64,000 bases of DNA from Oscillospiraceae bacterium. Its GTDB lineage: Bacteria; Bacillota; Clostridia; Oscillospirales; Ruminococcaceae. The notes under the pieces were generated by a model. The model did not search any database. It saw nothing but the letters and a program-made list of their open reading frames with translations, and was not told where the DNA came from. Position 1 is the stretch's first letter; each line of letters begins with the position of its first letter. Below are positions 34,728-43,869 of this stretch, piece after piece. The position numbers and the translations under genes were made by a program. The stretch lies in assembly GCA_009781425.1 (NCBI GenBank), contig WQYC01000004.1, positions 32,560-96,559 on the forward strand. The letters are read 5' to 3'.

Positions 34728-35572
34728 ATAATATCCCCTATGCTTTTTTTAATGCTGTCTTTAAATTCAATTACGTTATATCCGCTCTCATTCCCCGATT
34801 GAATATAACTTAAATTCCCAAACAGCTTATTAAACACCGACACTCGCTTCGATAAAAACCGTATCATCGGATTAAATATTTTCGTTGTTCTGAGCCGCTT
34901 CCCATAACACGCCCGAACAGCTCTTACAAGCTCCGTCGTATTAACATACTCGCCGTTCTGCGGTAAGAAAATCCCGTCGCTTTCATCTTCAATCAAACCG
35001 CAAATAAAACTGCACAGATTATCAATATAAATCATACTGCGTTTATTTGGATAATTCGGAAAGAGCGGTGTTTTTCTTGCTAACTTCACAAGCTTGGGAA
35101 AATTCCCCTTACACCCTTCACCATAAACCATCGGCGGTCTTATTATACATAGCTTGAAATTATCACACGCAAGCTTTTGGATTTCTTGCTCGGCTTTAAA
35201 TTTACTGCTTCCGTAAAAATCTTTCTGATTTGGGTTAGGTAAAGTATCTTGATTAATTTCTGAAGCCGAAGTGTTATATACAGCCATAGTGCTCAAAAAC
35301 ACAAATTTCTTCGCGCCGTCAGTTTTAGCTTTTTGCGCGACATCTACAGCCAAATCGCAATTTATTTCATAATAAAGTGACTGCATTTTCTTTTTTTGCT
35401 TAACATGAGCAATGCCGGCGCAGTGCAAAACACTGTCAAATCCTCTAAAGTCAACTTCTCTCCATGCACCGTTCCGGCTACTTACCATTTTTATTTCAAG
35501 CTTGTCCCGAGCGAACGCCTCAAAAGACATACCGATATAACTGTCGTCTCCGATTATTAAAATCTTCTTCAT
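34724..35572 (-). CDS. NAD-dependent epimerase/dehydratase (SDR)
   Basis: 282 residues. GDDSYIGMSFEAFARDK (variant nucleotide loop), FLSTMAVYN, YGSSKFKAEQEI with catalytic Tyr/Lys, and RPPMVYGEGCKGNF. Close in layout to the 4-reductases WbpV/WbpK that act after FlaA1/WbpM dehydratases to make UDP-QuiNAc or UDP-FucNAc. Sits beside the initiating transferase. Confidence 0.85.
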   Translation of the reverse strand: MKKILIIGDDSYIGMSFEAFARDKLEIKMVSSRNGAWREVDFRGFDSVLHCAGIAHVKQKKKMQSLYYEINCDLAVDVAQKAKTDGAKKFVFLSTMAVYNTSASEINQDTLPNPNQKDFYGSSKFKAEQEIQKLACDNFKLCIIRPPMVYGEGCKGNFPKLVKLARKTPLFPNYPNKRSMIYIDNLCSFICGLIEDESDGIFLPQNGEYVNTTELVRAVRACYGKRLRTTKIFNPMIRFLSKRVSVFNKLFGNLSYIQSGNESGYNVIEFKDSIKKSIGDII

Positions 35573-36228
35573 TGCTCAACTAACTCTCTTGTTTTTTCGG
35601 GTTCGGCAGCTTCCGTTGAAACAGCCGTTCCCTCAACCACGCCGTCACTTTTTAATACTTTAAAAACCGTCAAGAAAAAACACTTGCAATCAAACAGAAA
35701 GCTCATTTTCTCAACATATTCGCCGTCGAATTTCGCTTTAACAGGAATCGGCAGCTCGTCGCGCCCGTTCACCTGCGCCCAACCTGTAAGCCCGGGCTTA
35801 ACATCGTTCGCGCCGTATTTATCGCGTTCTGCAACTAAATCATCTTGATTCCAAAGAGCGGGGCGGGGCCCTATTATACTCATCTTTCCCGAAAAAATGT
35901 GAATTATTTGCGGTAATTCGTCCAAGCTGCTTTTCCGTAAAAATTTTCCCACCTTGGTTATGTACTGCTCGGGATTTTCGAGTAAATGCGTCGGCGTGTC
36001 CTTCGGGGTATCAATCCGCATAGTGCGGAATTTGAGCATATTAAAATTACTCTTCCTAATTCCTACCCGTTTCTGCTTAAAACAAACAGGACCGGGGCTG
36101 TCAATTTTTACTGCTATTATTAGAACTAAGAACAACGGAGAAAGCAGAATTAAACCGATTGTGCTTAATATTATGTCAATAAATCGTTTCAAAAATCGAC
36201 TATACATAATAAACACGCTCCTAAACAT
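35569..36228 (-). CDS. Initiating sugar-phosphate transferase (bacterial sugar transferase family)
   Basis: 219 residues; one N-terminal membrane helix (IDIILSTIGLILLSPLFLVL), then GPVCFKQKRVGIRKSNF, MLKFRTM, RKSSLDELPQIIHIFSGKMS, GPRP and KPGLTGWAQVNGRDELP. Transfers sugar-1-phosphate to undecaprenyl phosphate, starting the repeat unit. The start may be the Met at 36207 (MYSRFLKRF) rather than the upstream one. Confidence 0.93.
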   Translation of the reverse strand: MFRSVFIMYSRFLKRFIDIILSTIGLILLSPLFLVLIIAVKIDSPGPVCFKQKRVGIRKSNFNMLKFRTMRIDTPKDTPTHLLENPEQYITKVGKFLRKSSLDELPQIIHIFSGKMSIIGPRPALWNQDDLVAERDKYGANDVKPGLTGWAQVNGRDELPIPVKAKFDGEYVEKMSFLFDCKCFFLTVFKVLKSDGVVEGTAVSTEAAEPEKTRELVEQ

Positions 36229-36229
36229 A

Positions 36230-38251
36230 TTATTTTTCTATATATGTCTTTTCTAATTTGTCAACCCTTACAAACACTGCCAACACCCCCGCCAGCACCC
36301 ACAGCATCTGACTCGCAATAGGCAGGCTTATATTGAAAAACGCCTGCACCAAGTATCCCATAAATCCTGCCAAGACCGCCATTAACAACGGATTTTTAAG
36401 CGCTTTCGGGACAGCTTTAATCAGCAGATAACCTAAAAAGATTAAATAACTCAGCAGCCCCAAAATTCCCTGACAAACTAATATTTGAAGATATTCATTA
36501 TGCGCTTTGTCGAAGTTCACGTTGTATAGCGCAGTTGCCTCAGCTTTATTCGGAAACACCTGCCAAAACGTGTCAGGCCCGCTGCCAATCAAAGGATTAT
36601 CGCTTGGAAAAGCCTCAAGTGCGTTCTGCCATATATAAATTCTATTGCTCCCTAACCAGTCTTCCGCTCTGCCGTGCATTATTTCACGCACATCGTAAAT
36701 CAGACGCCATGTAGTATTAGCAAAGTTAGTGAAAAATACATCGGGAGAAATTGAGAAGCTGTCAACATAAAACTCGGCATCTTCGCTGTCGCTTCCGATA
36801 TTGATTGAAATGAATCCGCTTTCTATATCTGCCGCGCTGAACGTCTGCTGCCCCCCGAGCCATGCCCAGGAATCATCGGAAACAACCGAGGTCCTAAGCT
36901 CGCGAAGGTCGTGCTCGCCTACTTGTGCCGTCAAGGTTAACTCTGCGGCTTCCGGCGTTTTCAACCGTACCCACGCAGAAATATCATAAACAACATCTGC
37001 TTCTATTAATGCTTCAACGCGTATTTCTGCTCCTTCGCCGCTTGAAACAAGCATTGAATGACGCCCCGAGCGAAGCTGCTCGTTGGTTATCGCTGCGCTT
37101 GCGTTTTCTTTGCCGTAGAACCCGCTCAAGTCATTATGCCGTCCAAAAATTTCAACCCCCGCAAAGCCCATCGCAATCACAGCAACCATCAAGCCCACGC
37201 CGAGCTTCCACCTCAAAGGCTTTCCCGACTCATCGGCTTCTTCGCCTTTCTTCTTCAGCAAGGTCAGTGCCAAGCCGCCCGCAAGCAACGCAATCGTCAC
37301 AGCCGCGTATAAACCTACTCTCGTTCCCGCTTCCAAAACCCGCACATCATAAAATAGCTTTTGCAACGTATACGCGCCAACCCAAGACGCTCCGAGAATT
37401 AAAAACCTGCCGATATGCTCGCGCTTTTGAATAATAAAGGGTATCGCTAAAACCATTGTTACTAACACGCCCACCATGCCCGATTCCGAGCCTCCAATCA
37501 GCATAAGCCAAAAGCACGCCGCGCTCCCCGCAAGCCAGACATAACGCCACTTTTTCGCGCTGTCCATCTTCACATACAAGAACCCGCAAAGCAGAATCGC
37601 CGCGCAAACATAAGTCGCAACCATGTTAACATTGCCGAGCGTAGAGCGGAAATGAATATTAAAAAAGTTTTCAACGTGATACGGATTAGGCTCGCCGTTT
37701 ATCATAATTAATTCGTTGGGCCAAAGCTTCAGAAAATCCATGCCGTAAAACTGTAAAATCCCGATTAAACCTATGCAAATCGCCGAAACGCCGATGATTC
37801 CGAAGTCCCGCGTTCGCGGCTTATACCAGTGCGCGATTACAAGGAAAATCAAAACATAAAACAACTGCGTAAACGCACCGTCATGCCGCTCGGGAAGCCC
37901 GTTCCAAACGTCAACTGCGTCTTTATAAGGCGAGAGAATTGCAGAAACAAGCGTCACAAGCGCGAAACCGAGCACTGCCCAATCGGCAACCGACAGCTTT
38001 TTCGGTGAAAATATTTTATTCCCGCCGGCGAGCTTCGCGATTAAAACAAGCACCACAGCACATAGAATAACGCACATACAAGCGAAGAAAAAGCTGTACT
38101 TGTGCCCTGTTAAACCTCTGTAGCGGAACTCATTGAAGTACAGCGGCTGTACGCACATCATCAGAATGAACAGCACCTCCGCTATTCTGTCCTGCCACGG
38201 CGTTATATTTTTCAGTTTGAATGTCTTTTTTAGGCTCATTTCCGTTTCCAT
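36230..38251 (-). CDS. O-antigen-ligase-like membrane protein with an inserted extracellular beta domain
   Basis: 673 residues. About 10-12 membrane helices with the Wzy_C/ligase segment SDNPLIGSGPDTFWQVFP, KAHNEYLQILVCQGILGLL. Between helices, residues about 375-505 form a soluble domain rich in beta strands, ending SEDAEFYVDSFSISPD, which looks like a CBM4/9-type carbohydrate-binding sandwich. May transfer the polymer to a surface acceptor. The called start overlaps the end of the FlaA1-like gene by 122 bases; a shorter start would lose the first helix. Confidence 0.8.
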   Translation of the reverse strand: METEMSLKKTFKLKNITPWQDRIAEVLFILMMCVQPLYFNEFRYRGLTGHKYSFFFACMCVILCAVVLVLIAKLAGGNKIFSPKKLSVADWAVLGFALVTLVSAILSPYKDAVDVWNGLPERHDGAFTQLFYVLIFLVIAHWYKPRTRDFGIIGVSAICIGLIGILQFYGMDFLKLWPNELIMINGEPNPYHVENFFNIHFRSTLGNVNMVATYVCAAILLCGFLYVKMDSAKKWRYVWLAGSAACFWLMLIGGSESGMVGVLVTMVLAIPFIIQKREHIGRFLILGASWVGAYTLQKLFYDVRVLEAGTRVGLYAAVTIALLAGGLALTLLKKKGEEADESGKPLRWKLGVGLMVAVIAMGFAGVEIFGRHNDLSGFYGKENASAAITNEQLRSGRHSMLVSSGEGAEIRVEALIEADVVYDISAWVRLKTPEAAELTLTAQVGEHDLRELRTSVVSDDSWAWLGGQQTFSAADIESGFISINIGSDSEDAEFYVDSFSISPDVFFTNFANTTWRLIYDVREIMHGRAEDWLGSNRIYIWQNALEAFPSDNPLIGSGPDTFWQVFPNKAEATALYNVNFDKAHNEYLQILVCQGILGLLSYLIFLGYLLIKAVPKALKNPLLMAVLAGFMGYLVQAFFNISLPIASQMLWVLAGVLAVFVRVDKLEKTYIEK

Positions 38252-40094
38252 TCTTGTATTCTGGTACGTATTTGTGAATCAGCTTTTTCACGTCTTTGCA
38301 CTTTGTAAAGTCATCTGCGATTTCCCGCTCAAGACTCGCCGTAATATTGCACGGCTTTGCAACATAAATCTTGTCGTTCTCTGTTTTCTCAATGCCCTCT
38401 TCGTCAAGCAGAAGCTCCTCGAATAATTTCTCACCCGGGCGAAGCCCCGTGAACTCTATTTTTATATCAACCCCGGGAATAAATCCCGCAACTCGAATTA
38501 AATTTTCAGCCAAATCAACGATTCTTACAGGGTCGCCCATGTCTAAAATGAATATCTCGCCGCCCTTTGCGATTGCGCCTGCCTGAATTACAAGCCGCGC
38601 CGCTTCGGGAATCGTCATGAAGTATCGGATAATATCGGGGTGCGTTACCTTTACAGGTCCGCCCATTTCAATCTGCCGCTGAAACAGCGGGACTACGCTT
38701 CCGTTCGAGCCGAGCACGTTCCCGAAGCGCACCGCCACGAATTCCGTGGATTTTTGCTCGTTCAGCGACTGAATCACAAGCTCAGACATACGCTTGCTCG
38801 CACCCATTACGTTCGTGGGATTCACCGCCTTGTCCGTAGAAACAAACACGAAGCGTTTTACGCCGTGGCGAATTGCACAAAGCCCCATTGTACGCGTGCC
38901 GATTACGTTGTTTTCAATTGCAAGCTGCGGACATTCTTCCATAAGCGGCACGTGCTTGAACGCCGCCGCGTGGAATATAACCGATGGCTTGAACTCTTCT
39001 AAAACCGCGTTAATACGCACTTCATCAAGCACAGAGCCTATGCGGACTTCGATTATTTTTTCTGCACGCTCGCCGTGAATGGCAAACATTTCCTGCTGTA
39101 AATTATACGCGTTATTCTCGGAAATGTCAAGTATTATAATCCTTGCGGGCTCAAACGAAAGAATCTGTCGGCACAGCTCCGAGCCTATTGAACCGCCGCC
39201 GCCCGTAACTATAATCGTCTCGCCGCGAATCCACTGCGAAATACCTTCAGTGTCGAGAATAGTTTCGGGGCGTCCGAGTAAGTCGCTGATTTCCAAGTCC
39301 TTCAGCGTTTCCTCAGGCGCGGCTGTCTGCTTCGCGAACGGCTTCATGACCCGCACTTTACAGCGTCCCGTTGGAATATATTTTACGATTTCGCGCATAT
39401 CCTTGTTTGAAATAGACGGAATCGCCACTAAGACTTCTTCTATATTATATTTATCCACAAGTGAGGGAATTAATGAGTCGTCGCCCTCTACACGAATCCC
39501 GTGCAGCTTGTAGCCGTGCTTGTGGATATTTTTGTCTACGATTGACATCACCCGCCGCATACGGCTTTCACCTGTGTGCCTGTTAAGATTCTGCAGCATG
39601 GTGGAAGCGAAATCCCCCGCGCCAAGCATTAATACGCGAATCGGCTCTGTGCGCGTTTCCGATACCTTCCCGCGCAGACGCCGCCACCAGCGGCGCACCT
39701 CGCGCAGTACAGGGCTGTAAATGCGGATTCCGCCCGATAATACGAGCATAAAGAAGAACGCAAGCATACCGATTGCGGGGTTCGCCCAGACGCCGGTTAT
39801 AATCTTTGTAGTGCAATACACGGCAAAGTTACAGATTACTGTCGCAAAAACCAACCGCAGAATCATGCCGATTCCGATATGCTGCCACAGGCTGCGGTAC
39901 ACACCCGAAAGCCAAAAAGCCGCAAGTGTAAAGCTCTGCCACAAATAGCCGTAATCAATAATAATGTTTATCAGCGGGTCATGCTCACGGTACAAATACG
40001 ACGCCAAATAAATCGCGAGGCACCACGAGCCAATCAAGATAAACATATCTATTATAACAAGCAGCGCGGTTCTGAGAATACTGCGGTTTCTCAT
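38130..40094 (-). CDS. UDP-GlcNAc 4,6-dehydratase, FlaA1/WbpM/CapD-like, membrane-bound
   Basis: About 654 residues from the ATG at 40094 (AAAAGAG upstream; a TTG at 40127 is also possible). Four N-terminal membrane helices, then a first Rossmann-like domain (VLMLGAGDFASTMLQNL), then the catalytic SDR domain TGGGGSIGSELCRQILSF, FHAAAFKHVPLMEECPQLAI, STDKAVNPTNVMGASKR and GGEIFILDMGDPVRI. SDR active sites of this type have SxxK with Met in place of Tyr (NVMGASK). First gene of the polysaccharide cluster. Forms the 4-keto-6-deoxy sugar for the lipid-linked first residue. Confidence 0.93.
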   Translation of the reverse strand: MRNRSILRTALLVIIDMFILIGSWCLAIYLASYLYREHDPLINIIIDYGYLWQSFTLAAFWLSGVYRSLWQHIGIGMILRLVFATVICNFAVYCTTKIITGVWANPAIGMLAFFFMLVLSGGIRIYSPVLREVRRWWRRLRGKVSETRTEPIRVLMLGAGDFASTMLQNLNRHTGESRMRRVMSIVDKNIHKHGYKLHGIRVEGDDSLIPSLVDKYNIEEVLVAIPSISNKDMREIVKYIPTGRCKVRVMKPFAKQTAAPEETLKDLEISDLLGRPETILDTEGISQWIRGETIIVTGGGGSIGSELCRQILSFEPARIIILDISENNAYNLQQEMFAIHGERAEKIIEVRIGSVLDEVRINAVLEEFKPSVIFHAAAFKHVPLMEECPQLAIENNVIGTRTMGLCAIRHGVKRFVFVSTDKAVNPTNVMGASKRMSELVIQSLNEQKSTEFVAVRFGNVLGSNGSVVPLFQRQIEMGGPVKVTHPDIIRYFMTIPEAARLVIQAGAIAKGGEIFILDMGDPVRIVDLAENLIRVAGFIPGVDIKIEFTGLRPGEKLFEELLLDEEGIEKTENDKIYVAKPCNITASLEREIADDFTKCKDVKKLIHKYVPEYKNGNGNEPKKDIQTEKYNAVAGQNSGGAVHSDDVRTAAVLQ

Positions 40095-40153
40095 AAACAC
40101 ATCTCTTTTCTGTATCAATTTAAACAAGCATTTCGACTTTAAAAACTAAAAAT

Positions 40154-40182
40154 AGTATAACACAATCCGACTAAAAATGCAA
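40154..40182 (-). promoter_or_regulatory. Promoter of the polysaccharide cluster
   Basis: Minus strand TTGCAT (40177-40182), 17-base spacer, TATACT (40154-40159). It would drive the 21-kb minus-strand cluster from the FlaA1-like gene to galE; no other strong promoter was seen inside the cluster. Confidence 0.75.
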
Positions 40183-40277
40183 TAGGGCGTAAAAAATTAC
40201 ATTGGGAATTTGTACAATGTGCATAAATTGGAGGAAAATTTTGGAAATTTATTATACCGCGCAATATTCAGAGCCTG

Positions 40278-40306
40278 TTGCATTTTAAACCAAACTATGC
40301 TACAAT
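40278..40306 (+). promoter_or_regulatory. Promoter of the cupin-PfkB pair
   Basis: TTGCAT (40278-40283), 17-base spacer, TACAAT (40301-40306), with the GTG start about 26 bases downstream. Confidence 0.7.
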
Positions 40307-40331
40307 AAATGTATTATTTTAGAAAGCGAAC

Positions 40332-40718
40332 GTGAAAATTATGCAAAATGAAACAATTACCAACAATACCGCAGAAGAACGCCCCATGTACGAAAAACGC
40401 CGCTGGGGTGAATACACCGTGCTCGCGCTCTACGAGCACAGCATGATTAAGCACATCTTCATCGAAGCGGGCAAGTCCATCAGCCTGCAATCGCACAACT
40501 TCCGCGACGAGGTCTGGGTGATTACATCAGGCGAGGGAAGCTTCACGCTTGACGATAAGACCCGGACAGTCACAGTCGGCGATATTTTAAAAATAAACCG
40601 CGGTCAAAAGCATAAAATCGCAGGCGTGACCGACTTGCATTTCACCGAGGTTCAGCTCGGCGAAAAGTTCGACGAGGGCGATATTATTCGGTATGACTTT
40701 GACGGCGGGGTTTTATAA
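40332..40718 (+). CDS. Cupin protein, mannose-6-phosphate isomerase type II-like
   Basis: 128 residues. KRRWGEYTVLALYEHSMIKH, SLQSHNFRDEVWVITSGEG and FTEVQLGEKFDEGDIIRYD match the C-terminal cupin of type II phosphomannose isomerases; the guanylyltransferase half is absent. GTG at 40332 is favoured because AGAAAG lies six bases upstream; ATG at 40341 is the alternative. Paired with a sugar kinase, so sugar-phosphate metabolism is likely. Confidence 0.8.
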   Translation: MKIMQNETITNNTAEERPMYEKRRWGEYTVLALYEHSMIKHIFIEAGKSISLQSHNFRDEVWVITSGEGSFTLDDKTRTVTVGDILKINRGQKHKIAGVTDLHFTEVQLGEKFDEGDIIRYDFDGGVL

Positions 40719-40729
40719 GGTTTAATATA

Positions 40730-41530
40730 ATGAAAAAAATCCTCTGCCTCTCCTGCACCTGCGTTGACATCTTCCCCGAAAAAGGTACTGCCGAAGCCGG
40801 CGGAAACTCCTTGAACGTCGCCGCTGCCTGCGCAAAAACAGGCAAGGCCGCCGCTTATCTCGCAGGTAATATCGGCACGGATTTATATGCAGAAGACATC
40901 AAGAAAAAAGCCGACAAATATAAAATCAACCGCGATTACTTACGCACGGTTGAAGGCGAAAGCGCGAGCAATACTATACAGATTACGGCAGACGGCGACC
41001 GCTTTTTCGCTGACGGAAATTGGACTGACGGCGTTTACGCCGACTTCAGAATCACAGAAGCAGACGAGCCGTTTGTGAAAAGCTTCGACGCGGTCATGAC
41101 CACAATCAGAGACCCCGCGTTTCCCGATTTAATAAAAATAAGCAGTGAATCTAAGTTCCTGCTTTGTGTTGATTTTATGGATTTCGCACCCACTGAAAAC
41201 TGGCGCAAATACTTTGAAAAGCCCGCCGTAAATATTTTCTTCATCAGCGGGAAGCAAGAATACCTGCCGCTTTTGAAGCAGTGGTCGCTTGAATTCCCGA
41301 CTTTGTTTGTAGCGACGCTCGGCGCGGACGGGAGCGTCGCTTACAGGAACGGCGAGGAATTTAAGTGCAAGGCAGTTAGCGTAGCGGAGGTCATTGACAC
41401 CACAGGCTGCGGCGACTCGTACCAAGGGGTTTTTGTTGTTGATTATTTACATAACGGCGACATCGAATCGGCTATGCGCGCAAGCTCGGAAGCCGCGGCG
41501 GTGACGCTGTCGTTCGTTGGGGCGTGTTAA
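40730..41530 (+). CDS. PfkB-family sugar kinase (fructoselysine-6-kinase-like)
   Basis: 266 residues. AGGNSLNVAAACAKTG near the N-terminus and the ATP-site/catalytic motif DTTGCGDSYQGVF near the C-terminus (Asp base in TGCGDS). Overall closest in feel to FrlD. Phosphorylates a sugar or sugar-amine; no deglycase gene is nearby, so the substrate is uncertain. Confidence 0.82.
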   Translation: MKKILCLSCTCVDIFPEKGTAEAGGNSLNVAAACAKTGKAAAYLAGNIGTDLYAEDIKKKADKYKINRDYLRTVEGESASNTIQITADGDRFFADGNWTDGVYADFRITEADEPFVKSFDAVMTTIRDPAFPDLIKISSESKFLLCVDFMDFAPTENWRKYFEKPAVNIFFISGKQEYLPLLKQWSLEFPTLFVATLGADGSVAYRNGEEFKCKAVSVAEVIDTTGCGDSYQGVFVVDYLHNGDIESAMRASSEAAAVTLSFVGAC

Positions 41531-41850
41531 ATATCCGTTTTTAATATACGCACCCAATCCCTGCGCCCATGTAAAACACGCATGACAGACACAGCGTTTT
41601 CCTTTTCACGAATTGCGTAAAACACATTTTGCGTTTCAACAACTATCATGCGAAAACCATTGGAAGCTAATAAATCATCTCGCACAAGAGGAAAACGAGC
41701 AGGGTTCTCCTCCAAAGACTTAATTTTGTTTTGGATAAGCAACACCCGCCGTCTTGCCGCTTGCGGATTTTTGTATTCATCGGTAATATATTGCCGAATA
41801 TCGCATATGTCGCTCTTTGCTCGGCTCATAATTCGGACTTTATATTTCAT
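41527..41850 (-). CDS. RelE/ParE-family toxin
   Basis: 107 residues from ATG 41850 (MKYKVRIMSRAKSDICDI), chosen because it overlaps the antitoxin stop as ATGA. AARRRVLLIQNKIKSLEENP, RFPLVRDDLLASNGFRMIVV and VFYAIREKENAVSVMRVLHG are ParE/RelE signatures. Likely an mRNA interferase or gyrase poison neutralised by the upstream partner. Confidence 0.88.
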   Translation of the reverse strand: MKYKVRIMSRAKSDICDIRQYITDEYKNPQAARRRVLLIQNKIKSLEENPARFPLVRDDLLASNGFRMIVVETQNVFYAIREKENAVSVMRVLHGRRDWVRILKTDI

Positions 41851-42113
41851 GCTTCTTCTTCTGTTTCCTTCCAAAATTCCTCCATGAACTCGTCGAAATC
41901 GCTGTAATTTCCATTCCGCTCATCTTCAAGCGCCTCATCAAGCAAATGATATAATTCATAACGGCTGAATTTTTCATAAGCCTCAATACTCATGACAGCT
42001 AAATCACCATGACCGTTTTTCGTGATAAACACAGGCTCCATGCTTGAATGACAGAATTCGGAAATCTCATTATAATTATTACGCAGATATGCGCTCGGTC
42101 TGATATTCGGCAT
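41847..42113 (-). CDS. Phd/YefM-family antitoxin
   Basis: 88 residues from ATG 42113, preceded by a strong GGGGGGG-type RBS. PSAYLRNNYNEISEFCHSSM, then VFITKNGHGDLAVMSIEAYE is the Phd/YefM DNA-binding half; the acidic C-terminus (EFMEEFWKETEEEA) would bind the toxin. Autoregulated probably through the inverted repeat in its promoter. Confidence 0.88.
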   Translation of the reverse strand: MPNIRPSAYLRNNYNEISEFCHSSMEPVFITKNGHGDLAVMSIEAYEKFSRYELYHLLDEALEDERNGNYSDFDEFMEEFWKETEEEA

Positions 42114-42146
42114 TAATATCCCCCCCTTTTTAATCTTCATAACAAT

Positions 42147-42190
42147 ATTATACCCGAATTCGGCTATCTTGTCAACAGCCAAATTCGGGA
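42147..42190 (-). promoter_or_regulatory. Toxin-antitoxin promoter with inverted-repeat operator
   Basis: Minus strand TTGACA (42170-42175), 17-base spacer, TATAAT (42147-42152). Inverted repeat arms CCCGAATTCGGC (42153-42164) and GCCAAATTCGGGA (42178-42190) flank the -35 and fill the spacer, the usual layout for antitoxin autorepression. Confidence 0.8.
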
Positions 42191-42215
42191 TTTTTTACAA
42201 TTTATAATCGCCCAA

Positions 42216-42983
42216 TCACCCAAACCGTCCCCTAATATAATCATTAGTCCTCTGGTCCTTAGGCGTCGAGAACACCTCGATATTCGCGCCTTCTTCAATC
42301 AATTTCCCCATCAGCATGAACGCTACGCGGTCAGAAATCCGCGCCGCCTGCTGAGTGTTATGCGGTGAAATAATAATCGTGAACTTCTTCTTCAGCTCAA
42401 CCAACGACTCCTCGATTTTCGCAGTCGAAATCGGGTCAAGCCCCGAGCAGGGACGGTCTAAAAGCACGACCTCGGGCTCTAACGCTAATACCCGCGCAAG
42501 GCAGAGCCGCTGCTGCTGTCCGCCCGAAAGGCTCATCGCAGGGATTTTCAAGCGGTCCTTAACCTCGTCCCACAACGCCGCCTCTGTCAACGCCTTCTCG
42601 ACTATTTCCGAGAGGGGCTTTTTATTTCTTTTACGGGCAAGGCGCGGCCCGTAAGAAACGTTGTCAAAAATCGACATGGGAAGCGGCGTAGGCACATCAA
42701 AGACAATCCCGACCCGCCGCCGAAGCTCCGTCACGCTCGAGTGCTCCGAGAAAATACTCTGCCCGTCAAGCAGAACATCGCCCTCGATTTTCACGTCGGG
42801 CGTAAGGTCACACAAACGGTTCATTGTCCGCAAAAGCGTTGTAATCCCGCTGTTTGCAGGGCCTATGATTGACATAATCTCGTTCGCAGGGATTTTAAGA
42901 TTAAGATTTTCAATCGCAAGCTTCTCACCGTAATAAAAATTTAATTTGTTGATTGATATTTTATTAGCCATAAAAATTCCCAT
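42216..42983 (-). CDS. pstB: PstB2: phosphate ABC transporter ATPase with degenerate catalytic site
   Basis: 255 residues, PstB-like throughout, but Walker A reads GPANSGITT (Lys replaced by Ile), the Q-loop reads FDVPTP (Gln replaced by Asp) and Walker B reads VVLLDRPCSGLD (catalytic Glu replaced by Arg). The signature LSGGQQQRLC and the H-loop His (SPHNTQQ) are kept. It should not hydrolyse ATP alone but can complete the active site of PstB1 (45576-46358). Last gene of the pst operon, separated from pstA by a small interspersed repeat. Confidence 0.92.
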   Translation of the reverse strand: MGIFMANKISINKLNFYYGEKLAIENLNLKIPANEIMSIIGPANSGITTLLRTMNRLCDLTPDVKIEGDVLLDGQSIFSEHSSVTELRRRVGIVFDVPTPLPMSIFDNVSYGPRLARKRNKKPLSEIVEKALTEAALWDEVKDRLKIPAMSLSGGQQQRLCLARVLALEPEVVLLDRPCSGLDPISTAKIEESLVELKKKFTIIISPHNTQQAARISDRVAFMLMGKLIEEGANIEVFSTPKDQRTNDYIRGRFG

Positions 42984-43001
42984 TCCGTTTTATATAAATG
43001 C

Positions 43002-43030
43002 TAATTGTACATTGTTCATTGTCAATTGTC
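43002..43030. repeat. Interspersed TTGTACATTGTTCATTG repeat between pstA and pstB2
   Basis: Same family as 3043-3074 and 46538-46567. Only intergenic DNA is affected here. Confidence 0.85.
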
Positions 43031-43032
43031 CG

Positions 43033-43869
43033 TCATCGCCCTTTTGCTACAAATCGGTTAATCATCGCGTTCGCAACTACATTAATCAGAAATACTAATA
43101 TAATCAGCACAGCCGCCGTTCCGTAGGCGTTCCGCTCGGAAAGCCCCTCCATTACAAGCGTGTAAAAATGCACCGCCATCGTCCGCGACGAATCCATGAC
43201 AGAGCGCGGCATAACTAACTCGTCACCCGCCGTCATTATCAGCGCGGCTGTCTCAGCAACACACCGCCCGACACTCAGAATCAGCCCGTTTGAAATCCCG
43301 CGGATTGCCGACGGTACGACAGCCTTGCGGATTGTCTGCCACTTAGTTCCGCCGAGCGAATAGCTCACCTCGCGGTAGGTTTTCGGAACAGAGCGAATCG
43401 CTTCCTCCGAGGTTCGGATTAAAGTAGGCAGAATCATAATCGCAACCGTCAGCCCGCCCGAAAGGATTGACCAGTCTAAGCCCAGCACGTCAACGAAGAA
43501 AATAAACCCGAAAAGCCCGTAAATTATCGACGGGATTCCTGCAAGCGATTCAGTACAAAAGCGGATAATACGCGTTACAATCCCGCCCCGCGTATACTCC
43601 GCTAAATAAAACGCAGTACCAACGCCGAACGGCATAGCAATCATTACAGCGAGCACAGTCACCGACAGCGTGCCGACTATAGGCGAGGCAATCCCGCCGA
43701 TGCGCCCCGAGCGGCGCGGAACGCTCGTCAGAAACTCCCAGTTAATCACTGAAAGCCCTCTGTAGAGAATAAACGCTATTATAAATATAAGTACAGCGAT
43801 AACAGTCAGCGCAATGACCCAAATGAAGCCTTTTGCGATTTTTTCGGCGGTACGCGAGTTTACATTCAT
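43033..43869 (-). CDS. pstA: Phosphate ABC transporter permease PstA
   Basis: 278 residues, six membrane helices. Contains SIIYGLFGFIFF and the EAA loop region RTSEEAIRSVPKTYREVSYS then LGGTKWQTIRKAVVP. Start overlaps the pstC stop by four bases. Confidence 0.95.
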   Translation of the reverse strand: MNVNSRTAEKIAKGFIWVIALTVIAVLIFIIAFILYRGLSVINWEFLTSVPRRSGRIGGIASPIVGTLSVTVLAVMIAMPFGVGTAFYLAEYTRGGIVTRIIRFCTESLAGIPSIIYGLFGFIFFVDVLGLDWSILSGGLTVAIMILPTLIRTSEEAIRSVPKTYREVSYSLGGTKWQTIRKAVVPSAIRGISNGLILSVGRCVAETAALIMTAGDELVMPRSVMDSSRTMAVHFYTLVMEGLSERNAYGTAAVLIILVFLINVVANAMINRFVAKGR

